Positions 1-8,338 are shown, counted from the stretch's first letter. The stretch is DNA of 64,000 nt from Streptomyces sp. ISL-12 (GCF_018614415.1 NZ_JAGGOO010000056.1:1-64000); one strand, 5' to 3'. Notes: a model not told the origin generated them from the letters alone. Made by a program: numbers and translations.

Positions 1-141
1 GGGTGGGGTGGGGGCGGGGGCGTACGTCGCGGGTGCGGGGCGCCGTCGGCGGCGGCGCCGTCCGGTGGCGGGGAGGAGGAGGTCGAGCAGCAGAAGCAGG
101 GGCAGCCAGGCCCGGCGGGCGGTACGGTGACGCACGTTCAT
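1..141 (-). CDS. N-terminal part of a hypothetical protein, cut by the window edge
   Basis: An ATG at 141 on the minus strand opens a frame of 47 codons that runs off the window without a stop. It begins MNVRHRTARRAWLPLLLLLD: a short basic N-terminus followed by a leucine run that could be a signal or membrane segment, then an Arg/Pro-rich stretch. No family can be assigned. The stretch from 142 to 300 separates it from the divergent XRE gene and would hold both promoters. The basis is only an open frame with a plausible start. Confidence 0.35.
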   Translation of the reverse strand, partial: MNVRHRTARRAWLPLLLLLDLLLPATGRRRRRRRPAPATYAPAPTPP

Positions 142-300
142 CGGCTCCGTGAGGTCGGTCGGTGGCCATGCCCCCGGGCCGGTGCGACGGTCGCGGGGGT
201 TCGCTTTGGGTAGCGAAGCCCTCACAGAGTGGAGTGGTCGCGGCTAGGCTCGCCAGAGGTACGGATGTGCCGGATGCCTTGTCACGTGGGAGTCGCACGG

Positions 301-1095
301 ATGAACAACGTCTACGGCACCTGGCTCAAGCAGCAGCGTGAGGCGGCCGGGCTGACACAACAGCAGTTGGCCGACCTGGCTCTCATGTCGCGCACGCACA
401 TCGCCCATATCGAGGCGGGGCGCCGACTGCCGTCCCGCGAGGACGCGCGGCGCCTGGACGCGGCCCTGAACACGGGGAATGTACTGGTCAGTTTCCTGCC
501 GGAGGAGGAGCCAGCGGTCGCCGACTATTTCGAGGCTGCACGGCTCCTGGAGCAGCAGGCGGTCATGATCCGCGAGTTCGCCATGTCATTCGTACCGGGC
601 ATCCTCCAAACGGAAGCGTACGCACGAGCGATCACGGCCACGTCATTCCCTCCCGTGAGCGAGAAGGAATGTGACGCGCTCGTTGTCACACGGCTGGAAC
701 GGGCAAGAATCCTGAACGATGCGGTCACTCCGGTCGTGTGGGCACTGATCGACGAAGCGGTACTACGACGTGTCGCGGGAGGGCGCGCGGTGATGGCGGA
801 ACAGGTCGCTCACCTCGTGCACCTGACGGACACGGGCAGGGTGCGTGTGCATGTCCTGCCGTTCGCCGCCGGCCGCCATCCCCTGATGGAGGGCATGCTC
901 TCGCTGCTGGAGTTCGAAGACCAACCGTCCGTGGCCTATACGGAAGGGATTGGGATGGGGAAGCTCCACGACTCTCCGTCCATGGTTCGGACGCTGGAGA
1001 GTCGTTACGCTCTGGCTTTGAGCGACGCGTTGCCGCTGCGAGAGTCGCTGGCCCTGCTCAAGAGCATTGCGAGGGACCTGGAAGGTCATGGCTGA
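301..1095 (+). CDS. XRE-family regulator with DUF5753 domain
   Basis: Cytoplasmic DNA-binding protein of the WhiJ/Scr1 type that is abundant in Streptomyces. Residues about 7-58 form a helix-turn-helix of the HTH_31 kind (WLKQQREAAGLTQQQLADLA, then SRTHIAHIEAGRRLPSR). The rest, about residues 75-255, is the DUF5753 ligand/partner domain typical of this family. The start at 301 is preferred over an upstream in-frame ATG at 229 because GGGAG lies at 288-292, eight bases before it. The gene overlaps the next DUF397 gene by 8 nt, the classic pairing. Known relatives act with the DUF397 protein in developmental control or as a toxin-antitoxin-like pair; which applies here is not visible. Confidence 0.88.
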   Translation: MNNVYGTWLKQQREAAGLTQQQLADLALMSRTHIAHIEAGRRLPSREDARRLDAALNTGNVLVSFLPEEEPAVADYFEAARLLEQQAVMIREFAMSFVPGILQTEAYARAITATSFPPVSEKECDALVVTRLERARILNDAVTPVVWALIDEAVLRRVAGGRAVMAEQVAHLVHLTDTGRVRVHVLPFAAGRHPLMEGMLSLLEFEDQPSVAYTEGIGMGKLHDSPSMVRTLESRYALALSDALPLRESLALLKSIARDLEGHG

Positions 1096-1315
1096 TCACC
1101 TCATACCGAACGCTTCCGCCCTACGAGGCTGGCGACGGTCTTCCTACAGCAACGGCGAAGGCGGCAGCTGTCTGGAAATCGTCGACGGGTGGGCCTACGG
1201 CGTCCCCGTTCGAGACTCAAAGGTGGCCGACGGGCCCGCCCTGGTCTTCCGGCCGTCGGAGTGGACGGCGTTCGTCGGGGCCGTGAGGGACGGAGGGCTG
1301 CCCGCTCAGCAGTAA
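1088..1315 (+). CDS. DUF397 protein, partner of the XRE regulator
   Basis: Small protein of 75 residues with the DUF397 signature: W-R-x-S-SYS near residues 15-20, GSCLE, then VPVRDSK, DGPALVFRPSEW and FVGAVRDG. DUF397 proteins are almost always encoded beside an XRE/DUF5753 regulator and are thought to bind it. The ATG at 1088 overlaps the regulator's stop codon by 8 nt and has GGAAGG just upstream, so the two are translationally coupled. A second, closely similar DUF397 gene follows 70 nt downstream, and a third copy survives only as a fragment at 2451-2561. Confidence 0.88.
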   Translation: MADHLIPNASALRGWRRSSYSNGEGGSCLEIVDGWAYGVPVRDSKVADGPALVFRPSEWTAFVGAVRDGGLPAQQ

Positions 1316-1385
1316 AGGCGGGTCAGCAGTTGATGCCCGCCCAGGCACAGGTAGGCCCGGTCGACCGCAAAGGAGCATGCACGCC

Positions 1386-1631
1386 ATGACTGACAAGACG
1401 ACGCGGAACGCAACGGCACTGAAGGGATGGCGGAAGTCCTCCTACAGCAATGATCAGGCCGGGAGTTGCCTCGAAATACTGGACGGCTGGGACGGCGGCG
1501 TCCCCGTTCGGGACTCCAAGGTGCCTGACGGGCCCGCCCTGGTGTTCCGGCCGTCGGAATGGACGGCGTTCGTCGGGGCCGTGACAAGCGGGAGGTTGCC
1601 CGGTCAGAACTATGGACAGGTGAGCAACTGA
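1386..1631 (+). CDS. second DUF397 protein (tandem paralogue)
   Basis: 81 residues with the same order of motifs as its neighbour: WRKSSYSN, GSCLEILDGW, VPVRDSKV, DGPALVFRPSEWTAFVGAV. Most of the C-terminal half is identical to the first copy, which indicates a recent tandem duplication. AGGAG at 1371-1375 is ten bases from the ATG at 1386 but only one base from an in-frame ATG at 1377, so 1386 is the likelier start. Divergence is concentrated in the N-terminal region, where specificity for different XRE partners might reside (inference). Confidence 0.85.
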   Translation: MTDKTTRNATALKGWRKSSYSNDQAGSCLEILDGWDGGVPVRDSKVPDGPALVFRPSEWTAFVGAVTSGRLPGQNYGQVSN

Positions 1632-1634
1632 GGC

Positions 1635-2318
1635 TCACTCAGAGGATGCCTCACCCACGTGGTGGCTTTCGCGAGTCTCTTGTAGCCGATCGCCATCATG
1701 CCGCTCGAACCTCACGTCACGTGGAACAGACCTCCACGCTCTGGCCGATGCGGCCGATCTGGCGGCCTGCTCGATCTTCGCGTAGGAGGCGGTGCGGGCT
1801 TCCTCATCGATCTGCATCTCATGTTCGGGGCGCATCCCGGTTCGGCCGTCGACGCCTTCGCGCAGGATGTCGGCGTGCCCGGCATGCCGGTTGGTCTCGC
1901 CGAGGACGTGGACCATGACGGCGAACAGGTTCGTGTCGGAATGGGGATCCGGCCACCAGGGCACGTGGCCGGGGGCATCGAGGGGAAGCTCGTGGATCGT
2001 CGCGTCCGAGTGTTCCCAAGAGCGCCGGTAGAACTCGATGATCTGATCGCGGGTCTCGCCCTCAGTCGCCCACAGATCGCTGCCGTCGTGGTCCTGCCAC
2101 CGGGGCAGTGGTTCCGGGAAAGGGCGGTCGAAGACCTCGCCGAAGTACCTGGCCTCGACGCCGGCCACGTGTTTGACCAGGCCGAGGAGGTTGCTCCCGG
2201 TCACTGTCAACGGTCGGCGGGCGTCGTATTCGGACAAGCCGTCGAGCTTCCAGAGCAGCGCCTCGCGGTCGCGCCGCAGTCTCCCGTGCAGGTTGCCCTT
2301 CGCGAATTCATCGATCAT
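1635..2318 (-). CDS. DinB-like / DUF664 family protein
   Basis: Predicted DinB/YfiT-type four-helix-bundle protein. The features visible are the DUF664 pattern: LDGLSEYDARRPL near the N-terminus, TGSNLLGLVKHVAGVE, WATEGETRDQIIEFYRRSW, and a late VHVLGETNRHAGHADILRE segment. The histidines (LVKHVAG, ETNRHAGHAD) are the usual metal ligands of this superfamily. Members bind a divalent metal and often act as thiol transferases, but no substrate can be deduced here. An upstream ATG at 2336 is possible; 2318 (MIDEF) fits family length better. The last 35 residues or so extend beyond the usual end. It is convergent with the DUF397 pair and sits between them and a DUF397 relic. Confidence 0.75.
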   Translation of the reverse strand: MIDEFAKGNLHGRLRRDREALLWKLDGLSEYDARRPLTVTGSNLLGLVKHVAGVEARYFGEVFDRPFPEPLPRWQDHDGSDLWATEGETRDQIIEFYRRSWEHSDATIHELPLDAPGHVPWWPDPHSDTNLFAVMVHVLGETNRHAGHADILREGVDGRTGMRPEHEMQIDEEARTASYAKIEQAARSAASARAWRSVPRDVRFERHDGDRLQETRESHHVGEASSE

Positions 2319-2450
2319 GCGGCATGAGGCTGTCATGGGCTACTCGCGGTCTCAAGATCCCGTGTGTGGACTGCAACGACCGGAACGGCCGAAGTCCGGC
2401 CATGGCCAGTGCCCTGAGCTGCCACTTGCCACGTGAGACAACGTCTCAGT

Positions 2451-2561
2451 TCCGTGCGGGACTCCAAGGTGGCTGACGGGCCCGCCCTGGTGTTCCGGCC
2501 GGCGGGGTGGACGGCGTGTGTCGGGGCCGTGACGGACGGGCGGTTGCCCAGGCCCCAGTAG
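2451..2561 (+). pseudogene. DUF397 gene remnant (C-terminal half)
   Basis: Thirty-six in-frame codons ending in TAG read SVRDSKVADGPALVFRPAGW and then TACVGAVTDGRLPRPQ. This is the second half of a DUF397 protein and is nearly identical to the intact copies at 1088 and 1386. No N-terminal half, start codon or ribosome-binding site precedes it. The DinB-like gene lies between this relic and the intact pair, so a rearrangement within an original DUF397 array is likely. Confidence 0.75.
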
Positions 2562-2617
2562 GGCGCGTATCGGTGCCCTGCCGATGTCCGCCGCCCGAAG
2601 CGCCGCAGGCACCGGCA

Positions 2618-3184
2618 TCAAGCGGATCGGAACCGGCGGGCAGCGACCTCGAAGACGAGTTCGCGGCCGTCCTCCTCGTCCCACTGCTCTCCGACTTCGG
2701 TGAAGCCGAAGCCCGCGATGGTGGCCAGGGAGGCCGTGTTGTCGGGGCTGATCGTCGCCCGTACGGTCGTCACCCTTGTCTCGGCCGCTGCTCTGCGGAG
2801 CAGTTCGAGCAGCGTGGAACGGGCGTAGCCCTGGCGGCGGAAGCGGGGGGCGACGGAGTAGCCGATCTCGACCATGCCGGTCTCGTCGGGCGGTCCGTGG
2901 AACCCGGCATGGCCCACGACGAGACCCCCGTCGCCGATGACCGCTTGCCGCACCATCCACCGCGCACGGGACGCGTCGGCGGCCATCTGGTCGAGCCGGT
3001 ACCGCCACAGCCAGCGCGCCCTGTCGGTCAGGAAGTACTCGGTCAGCGGGACCCCGGCCAGTCTGCCCGCCTCGGACAGATCGCCGTCGAGCAGGGCGGA
3101 CATCGCCTCGCCGGACAACTCCGCGAAGCGGACGTGCTTCGGGCTCCGCATGAGCGGGCCACGGTCATCTGCGTCATCTGTCAC
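2618..3184 (-). CDS. GNAT family N-acetyltransferase (RimJ/RimL type)
   Basis: Cytoplasmic acetyl-CoA-dependent acetyltransferase of unknown acceptor. The GNAT core is clear: GLVVGHAGFHG (beta 2-3), TGMVEIGYSVAPRFRRQGYA with the pyrophosphate-binding R-R-x-G-x-A of motif A, then SPDNTASLATIAGFGFTEVG, the N-xx-S/A motif B region. The frame is open to 3268; a GTG at 3184 is proposed as start because it gives a normal-sized protein of 188 residues, and an ATG at 3151 is an alternative. Neither has a strong ribosome-binding site. The gene is followed upstream (higher coordinates) by the 122-bp repeat. Confidence 0.75.
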   Translation of the reverse strand: MTDDADDRGPLMRSPKHVRFAELSGEAMSALLDGDLSEAGRLAGVPLTEYFLTDRARWLWRYRLDQMAADASRARWMVRQAVIGDGGLVVGHAGFHGPPDETGMVEIGYSVAPRFRRQGYARSTLLELLRRAAAETRVTTVRATISPDNTASLATIAGFGFTEVGEQWDEEDGRELVFEVAARRFRSA

Positions 3185-3272
3185 CTGCGGATGCTCGCCG
3201 ACCGCCCCGTAGACCGTCCAACGATTTCGAGGCAGCAGCCCGGCAACCACCCCGCCCCGCCACAACACCCCT

Positions 3273-3394
3273 CACAAAAAACGTGAGCATTTCCCACCCC
3301 ACCGTCCTCCCCCCGCTCATCCGAGCGCCCCCATGACACTCACCCCCCACCTGCTCACGTTTTCCCAGCGATGGGTACCTGACCACGGCAGCCC
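3273..3394 (+). repeat. 122-bp dispersed repeat, copy 1
   Basis: This block aligns without gaps to 5207-5328 at roughly 80% identity by eye. Its outer part is an inverted repeat, AAAACGTGAGCA near the left end and TGCTCACGTTTT about 70 bases on. An inner hairpin CGCTC-atcc-GAGCG differs in sequence from copy 2 but can still fold. In copy 2 the right end includes the start of a TetR gene; here the matching bases read CTGACCACG instead of ATGACTCCG, so no start codon is present. Confidence 0.7.
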
Positions 3395-3407
3395 CTCGCA
3401 CACCACG

Positions 3408-4235
3408 TCACTCGACGGCCGTCGTCGCCTGCCACGCCCCCGGGCGCATGCCTGTCGCCCTCTGGAAGAACACCGAGAAGTTGGACGCGTCGGGGAAGCC
3501 GAGCGCGTGGGCGCAGGCGGCGGCGGTGAGGCGGTCGTGTGCGAGGAGCCGTTTGGCCTCCAGGACGATCCGGTCGACGATGTACGCCTTCGCGCTGCGG
3601 CCGGTGGCCTGCTGCACCGCTCTGGAGAGGGTGCGGGGCGCGTATCCCAGTGTCCGGGCGTAGTAGCCGGCGTCGTGATGCTCCCGGAAGTGCGCTTCGA
3701 CGCTGGACCGGAACAGTCGGAACACCGGATGGACCGGCCGTGCTTCGGCATGGGGAGGCCGAAGCCGGGCGATGAGCGCGGAGAGCAGGATCTCGGGCAG
3801 CTCCGTCGAGAAGTCCCCGGGTGGGGCGGACGCTTCGAGGAGAAGGTGGTCGCGCGCGGTGTCGACGAACGGCCAGTCGGCGTCGGGAATGCTCCAGTGG
3901 GCGACCAGGTCCGGGGACGCGACCAGCTCCCGGGTGGCGCGAGTGACCGGCGCGGTCGGCACGAACAGCACGACGTGCCCGGCCACACCGGCGATGTCGT
4001 CCCATCGGTGCACGGCTCCAGGCACGACCCACACCGCGGACCGCTGCTGGAGCGAGTGTCGGAGGAAGTCCACGGTGACGGAGCCGTGCCCGGCGTCGAC
4101 GACGGCGAGGACATGGAAGTCCGCACGCTGTGTCCCGCCGTCGTTCAGCCCGCGAAGACGGTCGAACGTCATGGTTTCGACAGTGGCGGCACGGTGCCCG
4201 ACGGGCTGGTAGGTCATGTGCCGGATCACGGTCAT
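3408..4235 (-). CDS. AraC family transcriptional regulator with cupin-like sensor domain
   Basis: Regulator of 275 residues. The N-terminal part is the beta-rich cupin-like effector domain of AraC proteins (FHVLAVVDAGHGSVTVDF, then VWVVPGAVHRWDD). The C-terminal ~100 residues carry the two helix-turn-helix units: YYARTLGYAPRTLSRAVQQ, then AHALGFPDASNFSVFFQRAT with the typical GF-D-SNFS-FF-R-TG pattern. The frame is open to 4355, but the ATG at 4235 (MTVIRHMTYQ) fits family length and leaves a divergent promoter gap to the hydrolase at 4348. That arrangement suggests the regulator controls the hydrolase. Confidence 0.85.
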   Translation of the reverse strand: MTVIRHMTYQPVGHRAATVETMTFDRLRGLNDGGTQRADFHVLAVVDAGHGSVTVDFLRHSLQQRSAVWVVPGAVHRWDDIAGVAGHVVLFVPTAPVTRATRELVASPDLVAHWSIPDADWPFVDTARDHLLLEASAPPGDFSTELPEILLSALIARLRPPHAEARPVHPVFRLFRSSVEAHFREHHDAGYYARTLGYAPRTLSRAVQQATGRSAKAYIVDRIVLEAKRLLAHDRLTAAACAHALGFPDASNFSVFFQRATGMRPGAWQATTAVE

Positions 4236-4347
4236 CAGTCCAGTTTCCACCATCAGGTGACCAGTCGCGCCAATGCCCCGGCGCGGCGGAAGAGATTCGA
4301 TGAACGCACAGGACAACCGCCCCGGAACACTGCTCGGGAGAGTCACG

Positions 4348-5124
4348 ATGAACACGACGCAGCAGCAGCCGCTGCCCGCTTACGACCACCGGACGGGGAC
4401 CGGCCCGACTCTGGTGTTCCTGCACTACTGGGGTGGCTCAGCCCGCACGTGGGACCTCGTCGTCGACCGCCTCGCGGGACGCGACACGGTCACTGTCGAC
4501 TTCCGCGGGTGGAGCCGCTCGCGCAACCTGGCCGGTCCCTACACCCTCCGCCGGCTCGCCGATGACACGCTCGCCGTGATCGCCGACGCGGGCGTCACCG
4601 ACTACGTCCTCGTCGGACATTCCATGGGCGGCAAGGTCGCGCAGCTCGTAGCGGCGACCCGGCCCGCCGGCCTCCGCGGGCTCGTCCTCGTGGGTTCCGC
4701 GCCGGCGAAGCCCGCCGCGGGGACCACTCCCGAGTACCGGGAAACCCTCTCCCATGCCTACGACTCCGACGAGTCCGTCGCCGGCGCACGCGATCACATC
4801 CTCACCGCGACCGAGCTGCCCGAATCGATCAAGTCGCGGATCGTCACCGACTCGCGGGCCGGCACCGACGCCGCCCGCACGGAGTGGCCGCTGCGCGGCA
4901 TCGCGGAGGACATCCGCGAGCACACCCGCATGATCAGCGTCCCCGCCCTCGTCGTCGCCGGAGAGAACGACCGTGTCGAGCCCGTCGACGTGCTCGTCGG
5001 CAACCTGGTGCCCTACCTGTCCCGAAACGACTTCACGGTGATTCCGGACACGGGTCATCTGATCCCGCTGGAAGCTCCGGCCGACCTCGTCGACGCCATC
5101 ACGTCCTTCGCACCGGCAGTCTGA
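4348..5124 (+). CDS. alpha/beta hydrolase
   Basis: Alpha/beta-hydrolase fold enzyme of 258 residues. The oxyanion-hole region is VFLHYWGGSARTW. The nucleophile elbow is GHSMGG (Ser). The acid lies near VAGENDRVEPVDV, and the catalytic His is in PDTGHLIPLEAP close to the C-terminus. The composition resembles haloperoxidase/esterase-like hydrolases; the substrate is unknown. The start at 4348 is chosen for the GGGAGAG ribosome-binding site about 7 bases upstream; in-frame ATGs at 4273 and 4300 lie further up and lack one. It is divergent from the AraC regulator. Confidence 0.85.
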   Translation: MNTTQQQPLPAYDHRTGTGPTLVFLHYWGGSARTWDLVVDRLAGRDTVTVDFRGWSRSRNLAGPYTLRRLADDTLAVIADAGVTDYVLVGHSMGGKVAQLVAATRPAGLRGLVLVGSAPAKPAAGTTPEYRETLSHAYDSDESVAGARDHILTATELPESIKSRIVTDSRAGTDAARTEWPLRGIAEDIREHTRMISVPALVVAGENDRVEPVDVLVGNLVPYLSRNDFTVIPDTGHLIPLEAPADLVDAITSFAPAV

Positions 5125-5206
5125 CCATCTGCGCGGCCTGTAACTCGACTTCCTCCCCGATCACCCGCGAACGCCCCGCCGGTGACAACGCGAGGCCGAG
5201 GCCACG

Positions 5207-5328
5207 CACGAAAAACGTGAACAAATCCCTTCCCACCGTCCTCCCCTCACTCATTTGAGCGCCTTCCTGACATTCACCCCCCACCTGCTCACGCTTTTTC
5301 GACGATGGGTACATGACTCCGGCAGCCA
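5207..5328 (+). repeat. 122-bp dispersed repeat, copy 2
   Basis: Second copy of the block at 3273-3394, in the same orientation. It lies between the hydrolase and the TetR gene and includes the TetR start codon at 5313. Inverted ends AAAAACGTGAACA and TGCTCACGCTTTTT flank an inner CTCA-tt-TGAG hairpin. As the upstream region of a TetR gene it may contain that gene's promoter and operator, which would make copy 1 a displaced promoter copy. A transposon-derived element is the alternative. Confidence 0.7.
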
Positions 5329-5921
5329 CCTGGGGGAGCAATCCCCACAGCACCCGCCATGTGATCGACGGCGTACGGGCCCTCATGCGGGCCGACGGCC
5401 TGAACGTGTCCCTCGCCGCCATCGCCCGCGAGTGCGGGACCTCGCGCAACTTCCTCTACAACAACTGGCGTTCCGCCTCCACGCTGCATCTGTTCGCACT
5501 GCGGGCCGAACTGGCGCACGCCTTCACCGTGGCGGACCACACCCACCCCAGCGACGGCACCGTCCCGAGTATCGCCGGGCAGCTGTCGCAGGTCGTACGG
5601 CTCGTCCGCCGGCATCCGACGACGGCGGCGGTCGCCCGGTCCTCCCCCGCCGCGTTCGCGCGGGCGCACACCGCGACCGACGGTCCGCTGGTCCACGCGG
5701 CGACGGGACTGGTCCGCGATCTGCTGTCTCCGCTGGTCCGGTACGGCGGGGTGGGCGGGGATCCCGCGCTGGAGTCCCGGGCCTGGAAGATTCTCTGGGT
5801 CGCGCGTCCCGCCGCCCTCAGCCCCGGAGCCGCGGGGGACGAGGAGGCGGAGAGCCTCTTGGACGGAGCCTTCGGCGCGCTGCTGCGCGACCTGCTCGCC
5901 CCGTGGGAGACCGCCCGGTGA
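5313..5921 (+). CDS. TetR family transcriptional regulator
   Basis: 202 residues. The N-terminal ~50 residues form a TetR helix-turn-helix: HVIDGVRALMRADGLNVSLA, then IARECGTSRNFLYNNWRS, where the recognition helix carries SRNFLYNNW. The remainder is a helical ligand-binding domain without recognisable similarity. The start codon lies inside the 122-bp repeat, whose inverted ends could serve as its operator (inference). It is followed by a membrane glycosyltransferase gene 67 nt downstream in the same direction. Confidence 0.85.
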   Translation: MTPAATWGSNPHSTRHVIDGVRALMRADGLNVSLAAIARECGTSRNFLYNNWRSASTLHLFALRAELAHAFTVADHTHPSDGTVPSIAGQLSQVVRLVRRHPTTAAVARSSPAAFARAHTATDGPLVHAATGLVRDLLSPLVRYGGVGGDPALESRAWKILWVARPAALSPGAAGDEEAESLLDGAFGALLRDLLAPWETAR

Positions 5922-5988
5922 CGACCGCGATCACGACGCGATTCACAGACTGCTCCCAGGCGAGGGACAGTCCGCGCCCATCGCGTCT

Positions 5989-8184
5989 GTGGATGGTGTT
6001 CTGGTGACATCTGCCACCGATCCACTCCACCCGGCCCCCGCGCCCGCCGCGGCACCCGCCGCGCCGCCCGGCGACGGGCCCGCCGCGCCCCGTTGGTCGT
6101 TGCCCGCCCTCCTGGCGATCCTCGTCCTGGCGGCGGCGCTGTACTCCTGGAACCTGTCCTCCTCCGGCCTGAACAGCTTCTACAGCGCCGCCGTGCTCAG
6201 CGGCACGGAGAGCTGGAAGGCGTGGTTCTTCGGCTCGCTGGACGCGGGGAACTTCCTCACCGTCGACAAGCCGCCCCTGGCGCTGATGGTCATGGGCCTG
6301 TCGTGCCGCGTCTTCGGATACGGCACCTGGCAGATGATGGCGCCGATGATCGTGGCCGCGCTGGCGACGATCTGGATCCTGCACGCGTCCGTGAAGCGGG
6401 TGTGGGGCCACGGCGCGGCGACGGTCGCCGCGCTGGTGCTCGCCCTCACCCCGATCACCGTCGCCATCAACCGGGACAACAACCCGGACACACTGCTGGT
6501 GTTCCTGATGGTGAGCGGCGCGGCCCTCGGGCTGCGGGCGGCGCGTACCGACCGGCTGCTGCCCCTGCTGGGCTCCGCGGTCTGCTTCGGGCTCGCGTTC
6601 AACACCAAGATGCTCCAGGGCTACATCGCCCTGCCCGCCGTGTTCCTGGTGTACGTGTACGCCTCCCGGCTCGGCTGGGTGAAGCGGGCGCGGAACCTGG
6701 TGCTGGCCGCGGTCGCGCTCGCCGTCGCCAGTTTCTGGTGGGCGGCGGCCGTCTCGCTGGTGCCCGCCGACGACCGGCCGTACATCGGCGGTTCGACGGA
6801 CGGCACGGCCTGGGACCTGATCATGGGCTACAACGGCCTCGGCCGGGTCTTCGGCGGCGAGGGCAACGGCGGAGGCGGCGGGGGCGGCGGCAGTTTCGCC
6901 GGGACCGCCGGGATCGGCCGGATGTTCAACGACGTGCTCGGCGGCCAGATCTCCTGGCTGCTGCCCTTCGCGGGTATCGCGCTCGTCGCCGGCCTGGTGC
7001 TGTGCGGACGGGCCCCGCGCACCGACCTGACGCGGGCCGCGCTGGTGCTGTGGGGCGGCTGGACGGTCCTGCACTTCCTGACCTTCAGCATGGCCGAGGG
7101 CACCATGCACCCGTACTACACGACCGCGCTCGCCCCCGGTATCGCGGCGCTGTGCGGGGGTGGCGGCGTGATGCTGCTGCGCGCCTTCCGCGCCGACCGG
7201 CGGTGGGTGTGGGTGCTGCCGCTGGCCCTCGGGGTCACCGGGGTCTGGGCGATCGTGCTGCTGCGCCGGGCCTCCGGCTGGAACACCTGGCTGTGGCCGA
7301 CGATCGCGGTGGTGATGGCGCTGGCCATCGCCGGTCTGCTGGTCTTCCGCTCCGGCCGGCGGGTCCGGCTGCTGGCGGTCTCCGTCGCCGCGGCCGTGGT
7401 CGCCTCGGTGGCGGGTCCGGCGGCGTACGCCTGGTCCGTGCCGTCCGGTTCGGGCGGCGGCATGGGCGGCACCAACCCGACCGCCGGTCCGACGACGGGC
7501 AGCGGTACGGGCGGTCCGGGCGGCGGAGGCGGCGGTCAGGGCGGCGGCCCCGGCGGTCAGTTGCCGGGCGGCTCCGAGCAGGGCGGCCAAGCGGCCGGTG
7601 GTTTCCCCGGCGGCGGCGAGATGCCGGGCGGTGGCGAGATGCCGCAGGGCGGCGGTACGGCCACCGGCGGTACGGCGGAGGCGGGCGGCACACCCCCGAC
7701 CGGAACCGGCGGCCAGACCGGCAGCGAGAGCGGCAGCGAGAGCGGCAGCGAGTCCGGCGAGGCGGCCGGCGGGCCCGGCGGGGGCACGGGCGGCGTAGGT
7801 ATGGGCGGCGGCATGGGCGGCAGTGCCAGTACCGGGCTGATCTCCTACCTCAAGAAGCACCAGGACGGCGCCACATGGCTGCTCGCCGTCTCCAGCTCGC
7901 AGAGCGCCGCGCAGCTCATCCTCAGCAGCGGTGAGCCGGTCATCTCCATGTGGGGCTGGTCCGGCAGCGACAAGGCCATGACCCTCGCCAAGCTCAAGGA
8001 GCTGGTGAAGAGCGGGCAGTTGCACTACATCCAGATCTCCAGCGGCGGCATGGGCGGGGGCATGGGCGGCGACTCGTCGCTCAGCACCGAGGTCACGGAG
8101 TGGGTGCAGAAGAACGGCACCGAGGTCACGGCCGTCGACGACGCCTCGGGCGTCTACCGGCTGGACGCGTCCGACGTGAACTGA
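5989..8184 (+). CDS. membrane glycosyltransferase, family 39 / ArnT-like (YkcB type)
   Basis: Polytopic membrane enzyme of about 731 residues, probably using a polyprenyl-phosphate sugar. The GT39-like signature is at the N-terminus: SWNLSSSGLNSFYSAAVLSG, then SLDAGNFLTVDKPPLALMVM, where the acidic residue of LDAGNF and DKPP are conserved. INRDNNPDTLL and FNTKMLQGY follow. There are about ten hydrophobic segments up to residue ~490. A glycine-rich low-complexity linker (about residues 495-610, GGMGG, GGGEMPGG, repeated GSES) then leads to a C-terminal globular domain (TGLISYLKKHQDGATWLLAV onward). A GTG at 6004 is an alternative start. The sugar and acceptor are unknown; cell-envelope mannosylation is one possibility. 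Confidence 0.82.
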   Translation: MDGVLVTSATDPLHPAPAPAAAPAAPPGDGPAAPRWSLPALLAILVLAAALYSWNLSSSGLNSFYSAAVLSGTESWKAWFFGSLDAGNFLTVDKPPLALMVMGLSCRVFGYGTWQMMAPMIVAALATIWILHASVKRVWGHGAATVAALVLALTPITVAINRDNNPDTLLVFLMVSGAALGLRAARTDRLLPLLGSAVCFGLAFNTKMLQGYIALPAVFLVYVYASRLGWVKRARNLVLAAVALAVASFWWAAAVSLVPADDRPYIGGSTDGTAWDLIMGYNGLGRVFGGEGNGGGGGGGGSFAGTAGIGRMFNDVLGGQISWLLPFAGIALVAGLVLCGRAPRTDLTRAALVLWGGWTVLHFLTFSMAEGTMHPYYTTALAPGIAALCGGGGVMLLRAFRADRRWVWVLPLALGVTGVWAIVLLRRASGWNTWLWPTIAVVMALAIAGLLVFRSGRRVRLLAVSVAAAVVASVAGPAAYAWSVPSGSGGGMGGTNPTAGPTTGSGTGGPGGGGGGQGGGPGGQLPGGSEQGGQAAGGFPGGGEMPGGGEMPQGGGTATGGTAEAGGTPPTGTGGQTGSESGSESGSESGEAAGGPGGGTGGVGMGGGMGGSASTGLISYLKKHQDGATWLLAVSSSQSAAQLILSSGEPVISMWGWSGSDKAMTLAKLKELVKSGQLHYIQISSGGMGGGMGGDSSLSTEVTEWVQKNGTEVTAVDDASGVYRLDASDVN

Positions 8185-8210
8185 CCGCCCCCGCGGAGCG
8201 GATGACCGTA

Positions 8211-8238
8211 CGGCCCCCGACCCCCAGGTCGGGGGCCG
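8211..8238 (+). terminator. Rho-independent-like hairpin after the glycosyltransferase gene
   Basis: A perfect 11-bp stem, CGGCCCCCGAC at 8211-8221 and GTCGGGGGCCG at 8228-8238, closes a 6-nt loop. It lies 27 nt after the stop codon and is followed by a T-poor tail, as is usual in Streptomyces. Confidence 0.75.
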
Positions 8239-8338
8239 TCGTCACGCGATCGACACGTCATGTACACCGCACGTCCTACATGTCCATGCCACTCTCAGGG
8301 TATCCATCCATGCAACCCGCGTAGATCGGACACCCGCC

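Noticed and set aside
3174..3401. Minus-strand small protein gene across repeat copy 1 (and 5099-5449 across copy 2)
   Set aside because: The shared peptide is explained by the DNA repeat itself; the two frames have different starts and ends and no ribosome-binding site. Kept as an observation under the repeat finding only.
3408..5921. Genomic island or prophage around the AraC/hydrolase/TetR genes
   Set aside because: No integrase, att site, tRNA border or clear drop in GC was found; only the two repeats flank the segment.
5818..8025. Long minus-strand frame opposite the glycosyltransferase
   Set aside because: The plus strand encodes a clear membrane enzyme with conserved motifs; the antisense product is Ala/Gly/Arg-rich and featureless.
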